Source of the DNA: Allolucifera butyrica
Lineage (GTDB): Bacteria > Bacillota > Negativicutes > Sporomusales > UPPP01
DNA length: 64,000 nt
Assembly (NCBI RefSeq): GCF_900476375.1
Contig: NZ_UPPP01000074.1
Coordinates: 1-64,000, forward strand
Direction: 5' to 3'
Below are positions 34,028 through 43,321 of this stretch, piece by piece. Each line of letters opens with the position of its first letter. The stretch's first letter is position 1. Made by a program: the position numbers and the translations under genes. Under the pieces are notes generated by a model, which did not search any database, was not told the DNA's origin, and was given only the letters and a program-made list of their open reading frames with translations.

Positions 34028-35064
34028 CGGAATAGTACCTGCTCGGCGCAAAATCCCGGTCCCAGAGCCAGCATCACGCCGTAGTCGCCAGTCGCGGCCT
34101 GCCGGTGTAAAAATTCCTGTAAAACAAACAATACGGACACACTGGACATATTCCCATAGGCGGCAAGAATGTGATAAGCCGCTGCCAGTTGCTCTTTAGC
34201 CAGTCCAAGACTGTCGGCATAAGCTTCCAAAACTTTAACTCCACCGGGATGGGCAACATAATACCGGATTGTTGCCGGATCCATTTTCCAGAATTCACCG
34301 GCTTTCCTAACCAGTGACGGCAAATTTTTTCTCACAATAGCCGGAATATCCCGGGAAAATCTCACCTTAAAACCACTGTCAACAATATCCCAGCCCATGA
34401 CGTCCTCCGAAGCGTCGAAAAGAGTACTGTAACTTCCCAAAACTTCCGGTCCGGTTCCATCGGCGGCAAGAATGGCGGCAGCGGCGCCATCGCCAAATAA
34501 GCCGGAACCGACAATATTGGATTTGGAACAATCGTTTCTTTGAAAGGTAAGACTGCATAATTCGACGGCAACCAATAAGGTCTTACCCTGTGGAGTTTTC
34601 CGGGCCAATTCGGCCGCTCTGGCCAGGCCGGCGATCCCGCCGGCACATCCCAGTCCCCAGATAGGCAGGCGTCTGGTATGACGGGATAATCCCAGCTTTT
34701 GTATCAATTTTCCATCAATGGTAGGTGTAGCAATTCCCGTCGAAGAAACAAACAAAATAGCGTCAATTTCAGCCGGGTCGGTGCCGGCTGCCTGTATAGC
34801 CGCCGTTGCCGCCTGTTCAGCCAGAATCGGGGCAACTTCCAAATAGCGGGCGTTCGCTTCAGCGAAAGAATGGGCCTGTGCATACCACTCCAAGGGCTGT
34901 GCCAAATACCTGGCCTCAATACAGGCATTGTCGAAAATAGACAACAGACGGTCCAAGTTGGCGACATCCTCTTTAAACATCAAAGAGGTCATTTTCTTTA
35001 ACTGCGCTTGTTCCGCTTTATAAGGCGGGACAGCTGTTCCTAAGCCGGCAATCTTACAAGCCAT
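34021..35064 (-). CDS. Type III polyketide synthase (chalcone/stilbene synthase family, BpsA-like)
   Basis: A protein of 347 residues with the complete Cys-His-Asn triad of type III synthases: Cys140 in WGLGCAGG, His272 in VAHPGG and Asn305 in AAYGNMSS. GPGFCAEQVLF at the C-terminus is also typical. Bacterial relatives extend long-chain acyl-CoA with malonyl-CoA to alkylpyrones or alkylresorcinols. AAGGATG lies upstream of the start. The downstream methyltransferase completes a two-gene lipid-polyketide operon. Confidence 0.9.
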   Translation of the reverse strand: MACKIAGLGTAVPPYKAEQAQLKKMTSLMFKEDVANLDRLLSIFDNACIEARYLAQPLEWYAQAHSFAEANARYLEVAPILAEQAATAAIQAAGTDPAEIDAILFVSSTGIATPTIDGKLIQKLGLSRHTRRLPIWGLGCAGGIAGLARAAELARKTPQGKTLLVAVELCSLTFQRNDCSKSNIVGSGLFGDGAAAAILAADGTGPEVLGSYSTLFDASEDVMGWDIVDSGFKVRFSRDIPAIVRKNLPSLVRKAGEFWKMDPATIRYYVAHPGGVKVLEAYADSLGLAKEQLAAAYHILAAYGNMSSVSVLFVLQEFLHRQAATGDYGVMLALGPGFCAEQVLFRW

Positions 35065-35142
35065 GCAATCACATCCTTACCGTTTTCCTGGAATCGGACA
35101 AAACCAATGCTAATTTATATGTTTGTTAGCCAATAATGATGC

Positions 35143-35166
35143 ATTAAGAAAAACCGCTAACGCGGT
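35143..35166. terminator. ACCGC/GCGGT hairpin near the polyketide synthase promoter
   Basis: AAAAACCGC-TAAC-GCGGTCTTT, one of four similar hairpins in the window (others at 46862, 46932 and 63629). Followed by a GGCTC...CGGGGAAACC motif also seen at 8479. Confidence 0.45.
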
Positions 35167-35232
35167 CTTTCGGCTCGTAGCGCAGGGTTCCGGGCGCGGG
35201 GAAACCTGCTCAAAATATACTTATATTTCAAA

Positions 35233-35262
35233 AAGGACCGCCTACAGGCAGTCCTTTTTGTG
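35233..35262. terminator. Terminator downstream of the PHP phosphatase gene
   Basis: AAAAAGGAC-GCC/GGC-GTCCTTTTT stem around TACA; on the minus strand it lies three bases after the phosphatase stop and ends in TTTTT. Confidence 0.8.
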
Positions 35263-35264
35263 TG

Positions 35265-36032
35265 CTACTGTTCAATTGGAACACGTTGCTTGTAATAGAC
35301 GGTTTTTAAATTACACCGTTCGGCAATCTCCCGGGCTGCGGCAATTTCCTTGCCGATACCGGCGGCATCATGGGCATCGGACCCAATGGTTGCCCAGCGT
35401 CCGCCCAACTCGCCGAACCGCTTGTAAATTGGCAGTAAAGACTCAACAACCTGCTGCCGGTCAAATCGCCGGGTATTGATTTCAATCGCTTTTTGCCGTT
35501 CCACCAGGACTGTTAGAATTTGGTCAATTCGCTCGGCAAAATCCCGGAAATACACTTCCGGGTCTTGATACCGGGCATAGCGGGCAATGTAATCGATATG
35601 ACCCAGGCTGTCAATAAAATCATGTAACTTCAAACACTCCAGCATTGAATCGAAATAGCGGTTGTATGCCTCTTGTTTACTGCGATTCCGGTAAAATTCC
35701 TCATAATAGATATCCAAACCGTCAACAAGATGAATCGAACCGATTACATAGTCAAAGGGATGCCCGGCAATAATTTGCCGGTTTGCTTCCCCCACATGCG
35801 GACGCATTCCCAGCTCAATGCCTAACAGCACCGAGTCACCCCGATATTGTTCGTATTCCTGAAAATACCGGTTCACATCGAAAACGAAGGCTTCCGGACG
35901 GGGATAGTCCAGATCCATATGCTCGGTAATCACAAGACCAAGCTGCTGCTTCTTTCCTTCCTTGACAGCGTCTTCTATTTTCATCCGGGAATCTGTCGAA
36001 TATTGAGTATGAATATGCGTATCAAAAAGCAT
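35265..36032 (-). CDS. PHP-domain phosphatase, histidinol-phosphatase (HisJ/HisK) family
   Basis: A protein of 255 residues starting MLFDTHIHTQYS, the first PHP metal motif. Further motifs are ITEHMDLDY, GIELGMRP, GSIHLVDGL, SLGHIDYIARY, IEINTRR and TIGSDAH, all consistent with a trinuclear metal site. The family includes histidinol phosphatase of Firmicutes, but no his gene is nearby and other small phosphoesters are possible. AGGAGGG precedes the ATG. Confidence 0.82.
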   Translation of the reverse strand: MLFDTHIHTQYSTDSRMKIEDAVKEGKKQQLGLVITEHMDLDYPRPEAFVFDVNRYFQEYEQYRGDSVLLGIELGMRPHVGEANRQIIAGHPFDYVIGSIHLVDGLDIYYEEFYRNRSKQEAYNRYFDSMLECLKLHDFIDSLGHIDYIARYARYQDPEVYFRDFAERIDQILTVLVERQKAIEINTRRFDRQQVVESLLPIYKRFGELGGRWATIGSDAHDAAGIGKEIAAAREIAERCNLKTVYYKQRVPIEQ

Positions 36033-36220
36033 AGCGACCCTCCTACTTCTCCGCTCAATATAAATTATAAGCCGGACAATTCCGGTTTACCATAGTTTGC
36101 CGGCATGATAGAATTAGGATATGTTATCTTAAAGTCTGGTACGCATGAAAACCAACAAAATTCTGCTGCCGTTTCTGCGTCACGGACTGAATCTAATTAC
36201 AGAAAGCTGGGCTTTAATCC

Positions 36221-37171
36221 ATGACATTTCTCAATTCTATGGAAAGCATTTTAAGTATTATTATTATGGTGTCAATCGGTTATATTTTAACGGCGCACAA
36301 ATGGTTTGACGAGCAATCAGGCCGCTTATTCGCCCGTTTAGTCAGTTATATCGCTCTGCCGGCCTATATGTTATGGAATCTTATGAGCAGTTTTAATCAC
36401 GATAAACTGGTCGAACTGAGCAGCGGACTCCTCGTTCCGTTTGCCTCCATAGCATTATGCTATGCCATTGGCTATACCGTCTCGCGCGCCATTAAAATCG
36501 AACCGAAGCATCAAGGCACCTTTCGTTCCATGTTTTTTTCATCCAATTCCGTATTTATCGGCTTACCCATCAATTTGGCCCTGTTTGGCCCGGAGAGTCT
36601 CCCCTATGTACTTCTTTACTACATTGCCAACACCACTACCTTTTGGACAATCGGACTGCATGGCATCCGTGCCGACGGAACAGGCGGCGGCAAAAGCCTG
36701 TTGAGCCTGGATACGTTACGGCAAATTCTGTCGCCGCCTTTACTGGGTTTTCTCTGCGCAATTCTCTTCATTTTATTAAGAATTCACTTACCGCCGTTTA
36801 TTACCGATACCTCCAAATACCTGGGAAGTATGACCACCCCGCTGTCCATGCTGTTTATCGGCATCGCCTTATTTCAGGTGAAATTCAAGGAAATTCGATT
36901 TAACAAAGATATGATCGCCATTCTGTTAGGGCGGTTTGTCGTATCGCCTCTGGCCGTACTTGGGGTAGCCGCCTTGTTTCCTATCCCGCTGTTAATGAAA
37001 AATGTTTTTGTCATTCAAGCAGCAATGCCGGTCATGACGCAAACCTCCATCATGTGCCGCCAGTATAAATCAGACTACCGCTATGCCGCAGTTATGACAC
37101 TGGTCACAACCCTCCTGACTATTCTGGTCGTTCCCCTTTACATGACGATTCTGCAGCATCTTCCCGGCTAA
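36221..37171 (+). CDS. Auxin efflux carrier (AEC)-family permease
   Basis: A protein of 316 residues with about ten membrane spans, of the AEC/malonate-transporter type. The N-terminal IGYILTAHKWFDEQSGRLFARLVSYIALPAYM and the C-terminal AAMPVMTQTSIMCRQYKSD segments are typical. Substrates in bacteria include malonate, malate and other organic acids; none can be chosen here. The ribosome site is weak, and an ATG six codons later is possible. The end overlaps the convergent inositol phosphatase gene by four bases. Confidence 0.8.
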   Translation: MTFLNSMESILSIIIMVSIGYILTAHKWFDEQSGRLFARLVSYIALPAYMLWNLMSSFNHDKLVELSSGLLVPFASIALCYAIGYTVSRAIKIEPKHQGTFRSMFFSSNSVFIGLPINLALFGPESLPYVLLYYIANTTTFWTIGLHGIRADGTGGGKSLLSLDTLRQILSPPLLGFLCAILFILLRIHLPPFITDTSKYLGSMTTPLSMLFIGIALFQVKFKEIRFNKDMIAILLGRFVVSPLAVLGVAALFPIPLLMKNVFVIQAAMPVMTQTSIMCRQYKSDYRYAAVMTLVTTLLTILVVPLYMTILQHLPG

Positions 37172-37956
37172 CCTTGCTGGTCAACCTTTCGAATTTCCGC
37201 CAGCACTTTTTGGCAAAGAACGGCGTTGCCGGCAATAAGAGAAATTTTACGGTCCGAACGGAAATGAATCACTTGTCCCCCGGCCTCCTCAACAAGAAGG
37301 ACCCCTGCAGTGATGTCCCAGGGATTCAGGCCCATCTCCCAAAAACCGTCGAATTTACCGGCCGCAACGCAAGCCAGGTCATACGCCGCCGAGCCCATAC
37401 GCCGGATCGCCCGTGCCTTCACTACAAGATCACTAAAATAATTCACGTTATTATCCTTATGATCAGCAATATCATAAGGAAATCCGGTGGCTAGAACACT
37501 TTCCAAAAGTTCCGTCTTAGCGGCAACTTGGATTGGTTCGCCGTTTAAGCGGGCACCTTGTCCCTTAATTGCCGTAAACGACTGGTCCATGACCGGTACA
37601 TAAACGACGCCGAGAACGGCCTCATCACGGTAGGTAAGCCCGATGGAAACGGAGAACACAGGCAACCCCTGAGCATAATTGGTGGTCCCGTCCAGAGGGT
37701 CAATCACCCAGACATAGTCCGATTCATTATCCGAACGTCCCGATTCTTCCGCCAGAATGGCATGGGACGGATACCGGTCTTTTATAAACCGGATAATAGC
37801 CTCCTCCGACTTCTTATCCACATCTGTTACTAAATCGATACCGCTGGACTTGCGGCTGATCCGGAGGTCCTTCCGGCCAAGCCGTTCCTTTTGCATTTGG
37901 CCGACAGACCGGGCAATTTCTTCTGCGCTTGCCAACGCCACTGATAATTCAATCAT
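37168..37956 (-). CDS. Inositol monophosphatase-family protein
   Basis: A protein of 262 residues. Metal-binding motifs: ILAEESG, WVIDPLDGTTNYAQGLPVFSVSIGL and NPWDITAGVLLVEEAGGQV. These magnesium-dependent enzymes act on inositol phosphates or related sugar phosphates such as fructose 1,6-bisphosphate. ATG at 37956 is ten bases after AGGAGG; a TTG two codons upstream is closer but less likely. Confidence 0.88.
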   Translation of the reverse strand: MIELSVALASAEEIARSVGQMQKERLGRKDLRISRKSSGIDLVTDVDKKSEEAIIRFIKDRYPSHAILAEESGRSDNESDYVWVIDPLDGTTNYAQGLPVFSVSIGLTYRDEAVLGVVYVPVMDQSFTAIKGQGARLNGEPIQVAAKTELLESVLATGFPYDIADHKDNNVNYFSDLVVKARAIRRMGSAAYDLACVAAGKFDGFWEMGLNPWDITAGVLLVEEAGGQVIHFRSDRKISLIAGNAVLCQKVLAEIRKVDQQG

Positions 37957-37974
37957 GCCCAAAATTCCTCCTTT

Positions 37975-38625
37975 TCAACTATGACTCGCTGAATCCTGGC
38001 CGGTCGTGTCAATTAATTGTTCAAGCCAGCCCTGGTTTATTTGCTCGCCGATATTTTTAAATTCCCGGACAACCGTTTCCTGAGAGGCGTGCACATGCCG
38101 GGCCATCGGTTCTTTTAAAATCGTAAACATCAGCATAGGCGTGATGCCAAAGAAAATATTACGCAGCTTAAAATGAATGGACCGGTTGTCCAATAAAATT
38201 CCCTTTTCTTCTAATTTTTTGGCAAACAAAGCTAATACGGCTTCACTCTCGGTTATAATCCGGTCGGCCATTGCGGCCCCTTTGGCCATTTCGGCCAGAA
38301 TGATGCGTATCACCGCTTTTCTTTGATTCATAAACAAATACAACCGCTCAAACGCCTGCTGCCGGTATTCCTCGCTGCAGCAGTCATTCACCGGCAAATA
38401 ACTCATTTGCTGTAACAGTTCATCAAAAAATTCTGAAATAATTTCCTGTAACAGCCTGTCTTTGCTTTTAAAATAGTAGTAAATTAACGCTTTATTAACG
38501 CCTGCTTTATCGGCGATTTTATCAACGCGGGCTCCTTCAAAGCCTTTATGGGAAAACTCCGCTTTAGCAGCATCCAGTATTCTTTTCTTCGATTCACCGC
38601 TATCCCCGGGTTGGCTTACTAACAT
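37975..38625 (-). CDS. TetR-family regulator of RND system 2
   Basis: A protein of 216 residues. The helix-turn-helix covers residues about 15-60, GARVDKIADKAGVNKALIYYYFKSKDRLL. ATG at 38625 follows TTGGAGG. It lies downstream of the adaptor and pump genes in the same orientation, a common place for a local repressor. A likely target is the inverted repeat before the adaptor gene (43212-43229) and its near copy before the tolC-like gene. A perfect 15-bp inverted repeat precedes its own start. Confidence 0.85.
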   Translation of the reverse strand: MLVSQPGDSGESKKRILDAAKAEFSHKGFEGARVDKIADKAGVNKALIYYYFKSKDRLLQEIISEFFDELLQQMSYLPVNDCCSEEYRQQAFERLYLFMNQRKAVIRIILAEMAKGAAMADRIITESEAVLALFAKKLEEKGILLDNRSIHFKLRNIFFGITPMLMFTILKEPMARHVHASQETVVREFKNIGEQINQGWLEQLIDTTGQDSASHS

Positions 38626-38654
38626 GATTTCCTCCAATATAATTATTAGTTTGA

Positions 38655-38690
38655 CCAATGCCCTACAGTGATAAACTGTAGGGCATTGGC
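38655..38690. promoter_or_regulatory. Perfect 15-bp inverted repeat between pump and TetR genes
   Basis: CCAATGCCCTACAGT and its complement around a 5-base loop. There is no U-tract on the minus strand, so it may be an operator or an RNA-processing hairpin rather than a terminator. Confidence 0.5.
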
Positions 38691-38725
38691 CCATTCACAC
38701 AGTATTTACTTGAACAAGTAAAGCC

Positions 38726-41700
38726 TTACTGGGAAATCGGGGGAGTTCCTGAATCGTTTGTCTGCTGCCGATGTCCATGGATTTTTGCCGTTATTTTTTC
38801 CACTACGACAAAGAGCACCGGAATGAGAAAGATTCCCAAAGAGGTCGCCATGAGCATGCCGCCCACAACCGTCGTTCCCATTGAATTTCTGGCGCCGGCG
38901 CCGGCGCCCGTGGCAATTGCCAGCGGCACGCAGCCGATAATAAATGCCAGTGAAGTCATAAGAATTGGCCGCAGCCGGATTTTAGCCGCTTCGATCGCCG
39001 CCTGGACGGGATTCATGCCTTTATCCGCCCTGACCTTGGCGAATTCAACGATCAAGATGGCATTTTTCGCCGCCAACCCAATCAGCATAACTAAACCGAT
39101 CTGCATATATACGCTGTTTTCCAGACTGCGCAGGTACTGGAAGAGAAAAGCGCCAAAAATTCCCGTAGGTACACTCAACAAAACGGCAAAAGGAACGCTC
39201 CAGCTCTCATACAAAGCTGCCAAACACAGGAAGACAAACACAATGGCAAAGCCAAACACAATGGGCGCCCGGCTGCCGGAAATTTTTTCCTCCCGGCTTT
39301 GTCCGGACCACTCGTAACCATAACTGCTCGGCAGCGTCTGAGCCGCTACTTCTTCCAGCGCGGTCATGGCCTGGCCGGAGCTATAGCCGGGAGCCGGATT
39401 GCCGTTGATTTGAATCGCGTCCATACCGTTGTAGCGGGTAATCATGGTAGCTGAATTGATTGATTTAGGTTTCAGCAGGGTGTTTAGGGGCACCATGGTC
39501 CCGTTTGAACTCCGCAGGTACAGAAGCCGCGTCGCATCAATATCATCACGGAATTTCATCTCCGACTGCAGCATGACTTTATAAGTCCGCCCGAACTCGT
39601 TAAAATCATTGATCTGAGCGCCACCCAGGAAAGTCTGCAGCGCCGTAAACACATCACTGATCGGAATTCCCAGTTTTTCTACTTTGTCACGGTCGACATC
39701 CAGCTGATAGCCGGGTGTATCTGCTTTAAACTGGGTATAAATCATGCCGATCTCCGGCCGTTTACGGGCGGCGGCCAAAAATTGCTGGGCTGTATTGTTC
39801 AAATCATCAATCGAGCTGCCGCCTTTATCTTCCAGCATCAGCGTAAAGCCGCCGACCATCCCCAGCCCCGGCAGAGACGGCGGATTAAAAGCAATCACGC
39901 TTCCTTCCGGCAGCTTAGCGGCATTCATAAAGATCTGGCCAATTTCCGATTTTATCTGTAACTGTGGCGCCTGACGCTCCGCCCACGGTTTCAGCCGGAT
40001 AAACAAGGTTCCGGCATTGGATTTTGTACCGCCGCCGATCAGATCATAGCCGGTAATCGCCATAGCGTCCTCAACCCCCGGCTGAGCACTGACCATTTTC
40101 ACCAGTTTATTCAGCGCCGCCTCGGTACGGTCCATACTGGCCGCTTCCGGCAAAGTCAAAGAAGCGATAGCAAATCCCTGGTCCTCGTCCGGCACAAAGG
40201 AAGAAGGGACAAAATGCGCCAGTCCTCCGGCCAGGATTACCAATACGGCCAGCAGGACAATCACCAGGCGGGCCCGGGGAATGATTTTACCCAGTCCCCT
40301 GCCATACCGTTCCACCGTCTTTTCGAACCAAATATTAAACCGGTCAAAAAACCGGCCGACGATGCCGCTATGGGCATCGGGATTATACGGCTTTAACAAA
40401 AGCGTGCAGAGCGCCGGTGTCAGCGACAGCGCCACAATCGCCGACAGCGCCATGGATACGGCGACTGTCAAGGCGAACTGCTGATACAGCACGCCCATGG
40501 TGCCGCCAAAAAAGGCAACCGGCAAAAATACGGAAGCCAACACGAAGGCGATGGCAATAACCGGCCCGGACACCTCACTCATGGCCCGTTTCGTTGCCTC
40601 TTTCGGACTCAGTCCGGAATAACGCATATGATGCTCTACCGCTTCAATAACCACGATGGCGTCGTCCACCACCAGCCCGATAGCCAGCACCATGGCGAAC
40701 AGCGTTAAGGTGTTGATCGAAAATCCGAGAGCCTTAAATGCGCCAAAGGTCCCAACCAGAGATACCGGCACCGCCAGCATTGGAATTAGCGTGGCACGCC
40801 AGGTCTGCAAAAACAAAAATACCACTAAGAGTACCAGCAGCAATGCTTCCGCAAAAGTCTTAGCGACTTCCTTCATGGATTCTCTGACGAATTCGGTATT
40901 GTCAACTACAACATTATACTTCAGATCCGGCGGAAACCGCTTGGCAGCGTCCGCCAAAACCTGTTTCACATTGCTGATTGTTTGCAGCGCATTGGCGTCA
41001 CTGGTCAGCTGAATGGCAAAACCGGCCGTCGGATGCCCCTTAAACTGGACATCGAAGTCATAATTGTTGCTGCCCAGTTCCACCTTCGCAACGTCCTTAA
41101 TCCGGACGAACGAACCGTCCGAATTGGCCCGGATAATAATATTGCCGAATTCTTCCGGTTTCGTCAGCCGCCCTTTCACCCGGACCGAATACTGAAATTC
41201 CTGTCCTTGGGGCGCCGGCCTTTCGCCGATTCCGCCGGCCGGGGCCTGAACATTTTGCGCTTGAATAGCGCTCTTAATATCCGCCGTTGTTATTCCCAAC
41301 TGCGCCATTTTATCCGGCTGCAGCCAGATGCGCATGGCAAAGTCGGAACCGAATTCCATAATATTGCCTACGCCTTTAACCCGCTTGATCGCATCTTCCA
41401 GATAAATGGTGCCGTAATTCTTCAAAAAAGTCATATCATAAGTATTATTCGGCGACCACAAACTAAAAATCAGCGACATGTCCTGGGAAGATTTACGGGT
41501 AATTACGCCGGTTTGCTGTACATCGTCCGGCAGACTGGGATTCGCCTGGGATACCCGGTTCTGGGTCTGCACCGTGGCAATATCCGGGTCTTTACCGACC
41601 TCAAACTGAACATTTAGCGTATAGGTGCCGGAATCCGTGCTCGTGGACTGCATAGAAGTCATGTCTTCCACACCGTTAACCTGTTCTTCAATCGTCTGGG

Positions 41701-41884
41701 CCACCGTCTGTTCCACTACGTCGGCATTCGCTCCCTGATAGGTGGTGCTGACCCGGACGGTCGGCGGCGCAATTTGCGGATATTGGGCAATCGGCAGGTT
41801 AAATGCGGCAATGGAACCTACCAGCGTAATGATTATGGACAATACAATGGCAAAAATAGGCCGCTCAATAAAAAATCTAGCCAC
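38726..41884 (-). CDS. RND multidrug efflux pump subunit, AcrB/MexB (HAE1) type (system 2)
   Basis: A protein of 1052 residues, typical for HAE1 pumps. It begins MARFFIERPIFAIVLSIIITLVGSIAAFNLPIAQYP in the family manner. Span 4 has VLAIGLVVDDAIVVIE with the proton-path aspartates, and AVPVSLVGTFGAF and VPTGIFGAFLFQYL mark the spans. It exports drugs, bile-acid-like or aromatic compounds in a tripartite complex. It follows the adaptor gene by 11 bases. Confidence 0.95.
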   Translation of the reverse strand: MARFFIERPIFAIVLSIIITLVGSIAAFNLPIAQYPQIAPPTVRVSTTYQGANADVVEQTVAQTIEEQVNGVEDMTSMQSTSTDSGTYTLNVQFEVGKDPDIATVQTQNRVSQANPSLPDDVQQTGVITRKSSQDMSLIFSLWSPNNTYDMTFLKNYGTIYLEDAIKRVKGVGNIMEFGSDFAMRIWLQPDKMAQLGITTADIKSAIQAQNVQAPAGGIGERPAPQGQEFQYSVRVKGRLTKPEEFGNIIIRANSDGSFVRIKDVAKVELGSNNYDFDVQFKGHPTAGFAIQLTSDANALQTISNVKQVLADAAKRFPPDLKYNVVVDNTEFVRESMKEVAKTFAEALLLVLLVVFLFLQTWRATLIPMLAVPVSLVGTFGAFKALGFSINTLTLFAMVLAIGLVVDDAIVVIEAVEHHMRYSGLSPKEATKRAMSEVSGPVIAIAFVLASVFLPVAFFGGTMGVLYQQFALTVAVSMALSAIVALSLTPALCTLLLKPYNPDAHSGIVGRFFDRFNIWFEKTVERYGRGLGKIIPRARLVIVLLAVLVILAGGLAHFVPSSFVPDEDQGFAIASLTLPEAASMDRTEAALNKLVKMVSAQPGVEDAMAITGYDLIGGGTKSNAGTLFIRLKPWAERQAPQLQIKSEIGQIFMNAAKLPEGSVIAFNPPSLPGLGMVGGFTLMLEDKGGSSIDDLNNTAQQFLAAARKRPEIGMIYTQFKADTPGYQLDVDRDKVEKLGIPISDVFTALQTFLGGAQINDFNEFGRTYKVMLQSEMKFRDDIDATRLLYLRSSNGTMVPLNTLLKPKSINSATMITRYNGMDAIQINGNPAPGYSSGQAMTALEEVAAQTLPSSYGYEWSGQSREEKISGSRAPIVFGFAIVFVFLCLAALYESWSVPFAVLLSVPTGIFGAFLFQYLRSLENSVYMQIGLVMLIGLAAKNAILIVEFAKVRADKGMNPVQAAIEAAKIRLRPILMTSLAFIIGCVPLAIATGAGAGARNSMGTTVVGGMLMATSLGIFLIPVLFVVVEKITAKIHGHRQQTNDSGTPPISQ

Positions 41885-41895
41885 CAGACTACCCC

Positions 41896-43062
41896 CTATT
41901 GCTGAGCCGGATTTTTCAAATCATCCAGCCCAATCATGGTCACTTTCAAGGCGGCTCCCGGCTGCAGTTTGGTCAAGCCTTCCACAACCACCCGGTCCGT
42001 TGGCGCCAGGCCGTCTTCCACAATCCACAAATCGCCTACCTTGGGTCCCAGCTTGACGGCCCTCGATTCCGCCTTGTCACCTTCCGCCACAACGGTAACG
42101 AAGTTCTTGCCTAACATTTGCTGCACGGCCCGCTGCGGAATCAGTAGTGCTCCCTTACGGACTTCCCCCTCTGACACAACGCGGGCAAACATGCCGGGCA
42201 GCAGTAGCTTCTGCGGGTTGCTGAAAACAGCCTTCAACGTAATGGTACCCGTATTTTGATTAATGCCCCGGTCGATTTGCTCGACTTTCCCGGTCAGCGG
42301 ATAGGTTGACCCGTCACTCAAGGTCAGTTTCAGGTTATCCTTAAAACTGCTTGGCAGCGTTCCGTTTCCTGTTTGCATGAATTTTAAATAATCATTTTCG
42401 CTCATACTAAACTGGACCCAGACCGGATCCACGGATGACACCGTAGCCAGGACCGTCGATCCTGCCACAGCATAGTTGCCGGCGCTTAAATCATTTACAT
42501 CAATGCGTCCGTCAACGGGCGAAACAATCAGCGTATCCTGCAGGTCTTCCTGGGCCTGCTGCAATTTGGCCCGGTTCGCTTCCACCGCAGCGGCGTCTTG
42601 CTTGGCCGTTGCATCTGCCGTATCGGCTGTTTGCTGGGCCACGGCGTCTTGCGCTACCAATTGCTGGTAGCGTTCCGCGTCCATGCGGGCATTATTGTAC
42701 GCCGCCTCGGACTGCGCCAGGGCCGCCTGATCGGCCAGTATGGCCGACTTGTATTGCTTATCGTCAATTTGAAACAACGGCTGTCCTTTATGTACGGTTT
42801 CCCCGCCGTTCACCATTTTAGCCACAATATTACCGGCTACTTTCGCCATAATTTTTACTTCGTTTTTGGCTACCACCTGACCAACATACTCGTAGGTAAT
42901 GGGTGTATCTTTCTGAATGACCTGCATTGCCTTGACTCCCACTGGGGCAGGCCCTTGCGCGGCCGGCTTATTGCCGCAGCCGGCCGCTGTCAGCGTGACA
43001 AGCACCAGCAGCATAGCCAGTTTTAAATGCGGCCATTGATATTTCCGGTCCTTTAAAGACAT
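41896..43062 (-). CDS. RND periplasmic adaptor lipoprotein, AcrA type (system 2)
   Basis: A protein of 388 residues with a lipoprotein signal ending LTAAGC. Order of domains: lipoyl (VNGGETVHKGQPLFQID), alpha-hairpin at about 100-170, second lipoyl half (LIVSPVDGRIDVNDLSAGNYA), beta barrel and C-terminal domain. It links the pump to a TolC-type channel. A TetR-type operator lies 150 bases upstream. Confidence 0.95.
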   Translation of the reverse strand: MSLKDRKYQWPHLKLAMLLVLVTLTAAGCGNKPAAQGPAPVGVKAMQVIQKDTPITYEYVGQVVAKNEVKIMAKVAGNIVAKMVNGGETVHKGQPLFQIDDKQYKSAILADQAALAQSEAAYNNARMDAERYQQLVAQDAVAQQTADTADATAKQDAAAVEANRAKLQQAQEDLQDTLIVSPVDGRIDVNDLSAGNYAVAGSTVLATVSSVDPVWVQFSMSENDYLKFMQTGNGTLPSSFKDNLKLTLSDGSTYPLTGKVEQIDRGINQNTGTITLKAVFSNPQKLLLPGMFARVVSEGEVRKGALLIPQRAVQQMLGKNFVTVVAEGDKAESRAVKLGPKVGDLWIVEDGLAPTDRVVVEGLTKLQPGAALKVTMIGLDDLKNPAQQ

Positions 43063-43211
43063 AAATTCAACTCCTCCTTCAATTTTTCAAGCGAAGAACG
43101 TTACAAAAAATAGTCGCGAGCCTGCTCTCTTTTTGCTCGCTCCGGTATTTACCCAATTGATAATTTTTTGCATCACACCTCATTGACCATAAGTTTCTAT
43201 CCATTTTATTT

Positions 43212-43229
43212 AACTGAATGGTTAGTCAG
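43212..43229 (-). promoter_or_regulatory. TetR-type operator upstream of RND system 2
   Basis: Minus strand CTGACTAACCATTCAGTT, an imperfect inverted repeat that shares GACT-ACCA-TCAGT with the site at 30251-30266. Confidence 0.55.
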
Positions 43230-43321
43230 ATATGTATATTTCGACGCCCGGCAATGAACTCCTCCCTCCCTGTCGGCTATTTTTTTCGGTATGTAGTTCC
43301 AAAACAATTCCGTAGCCGTTT

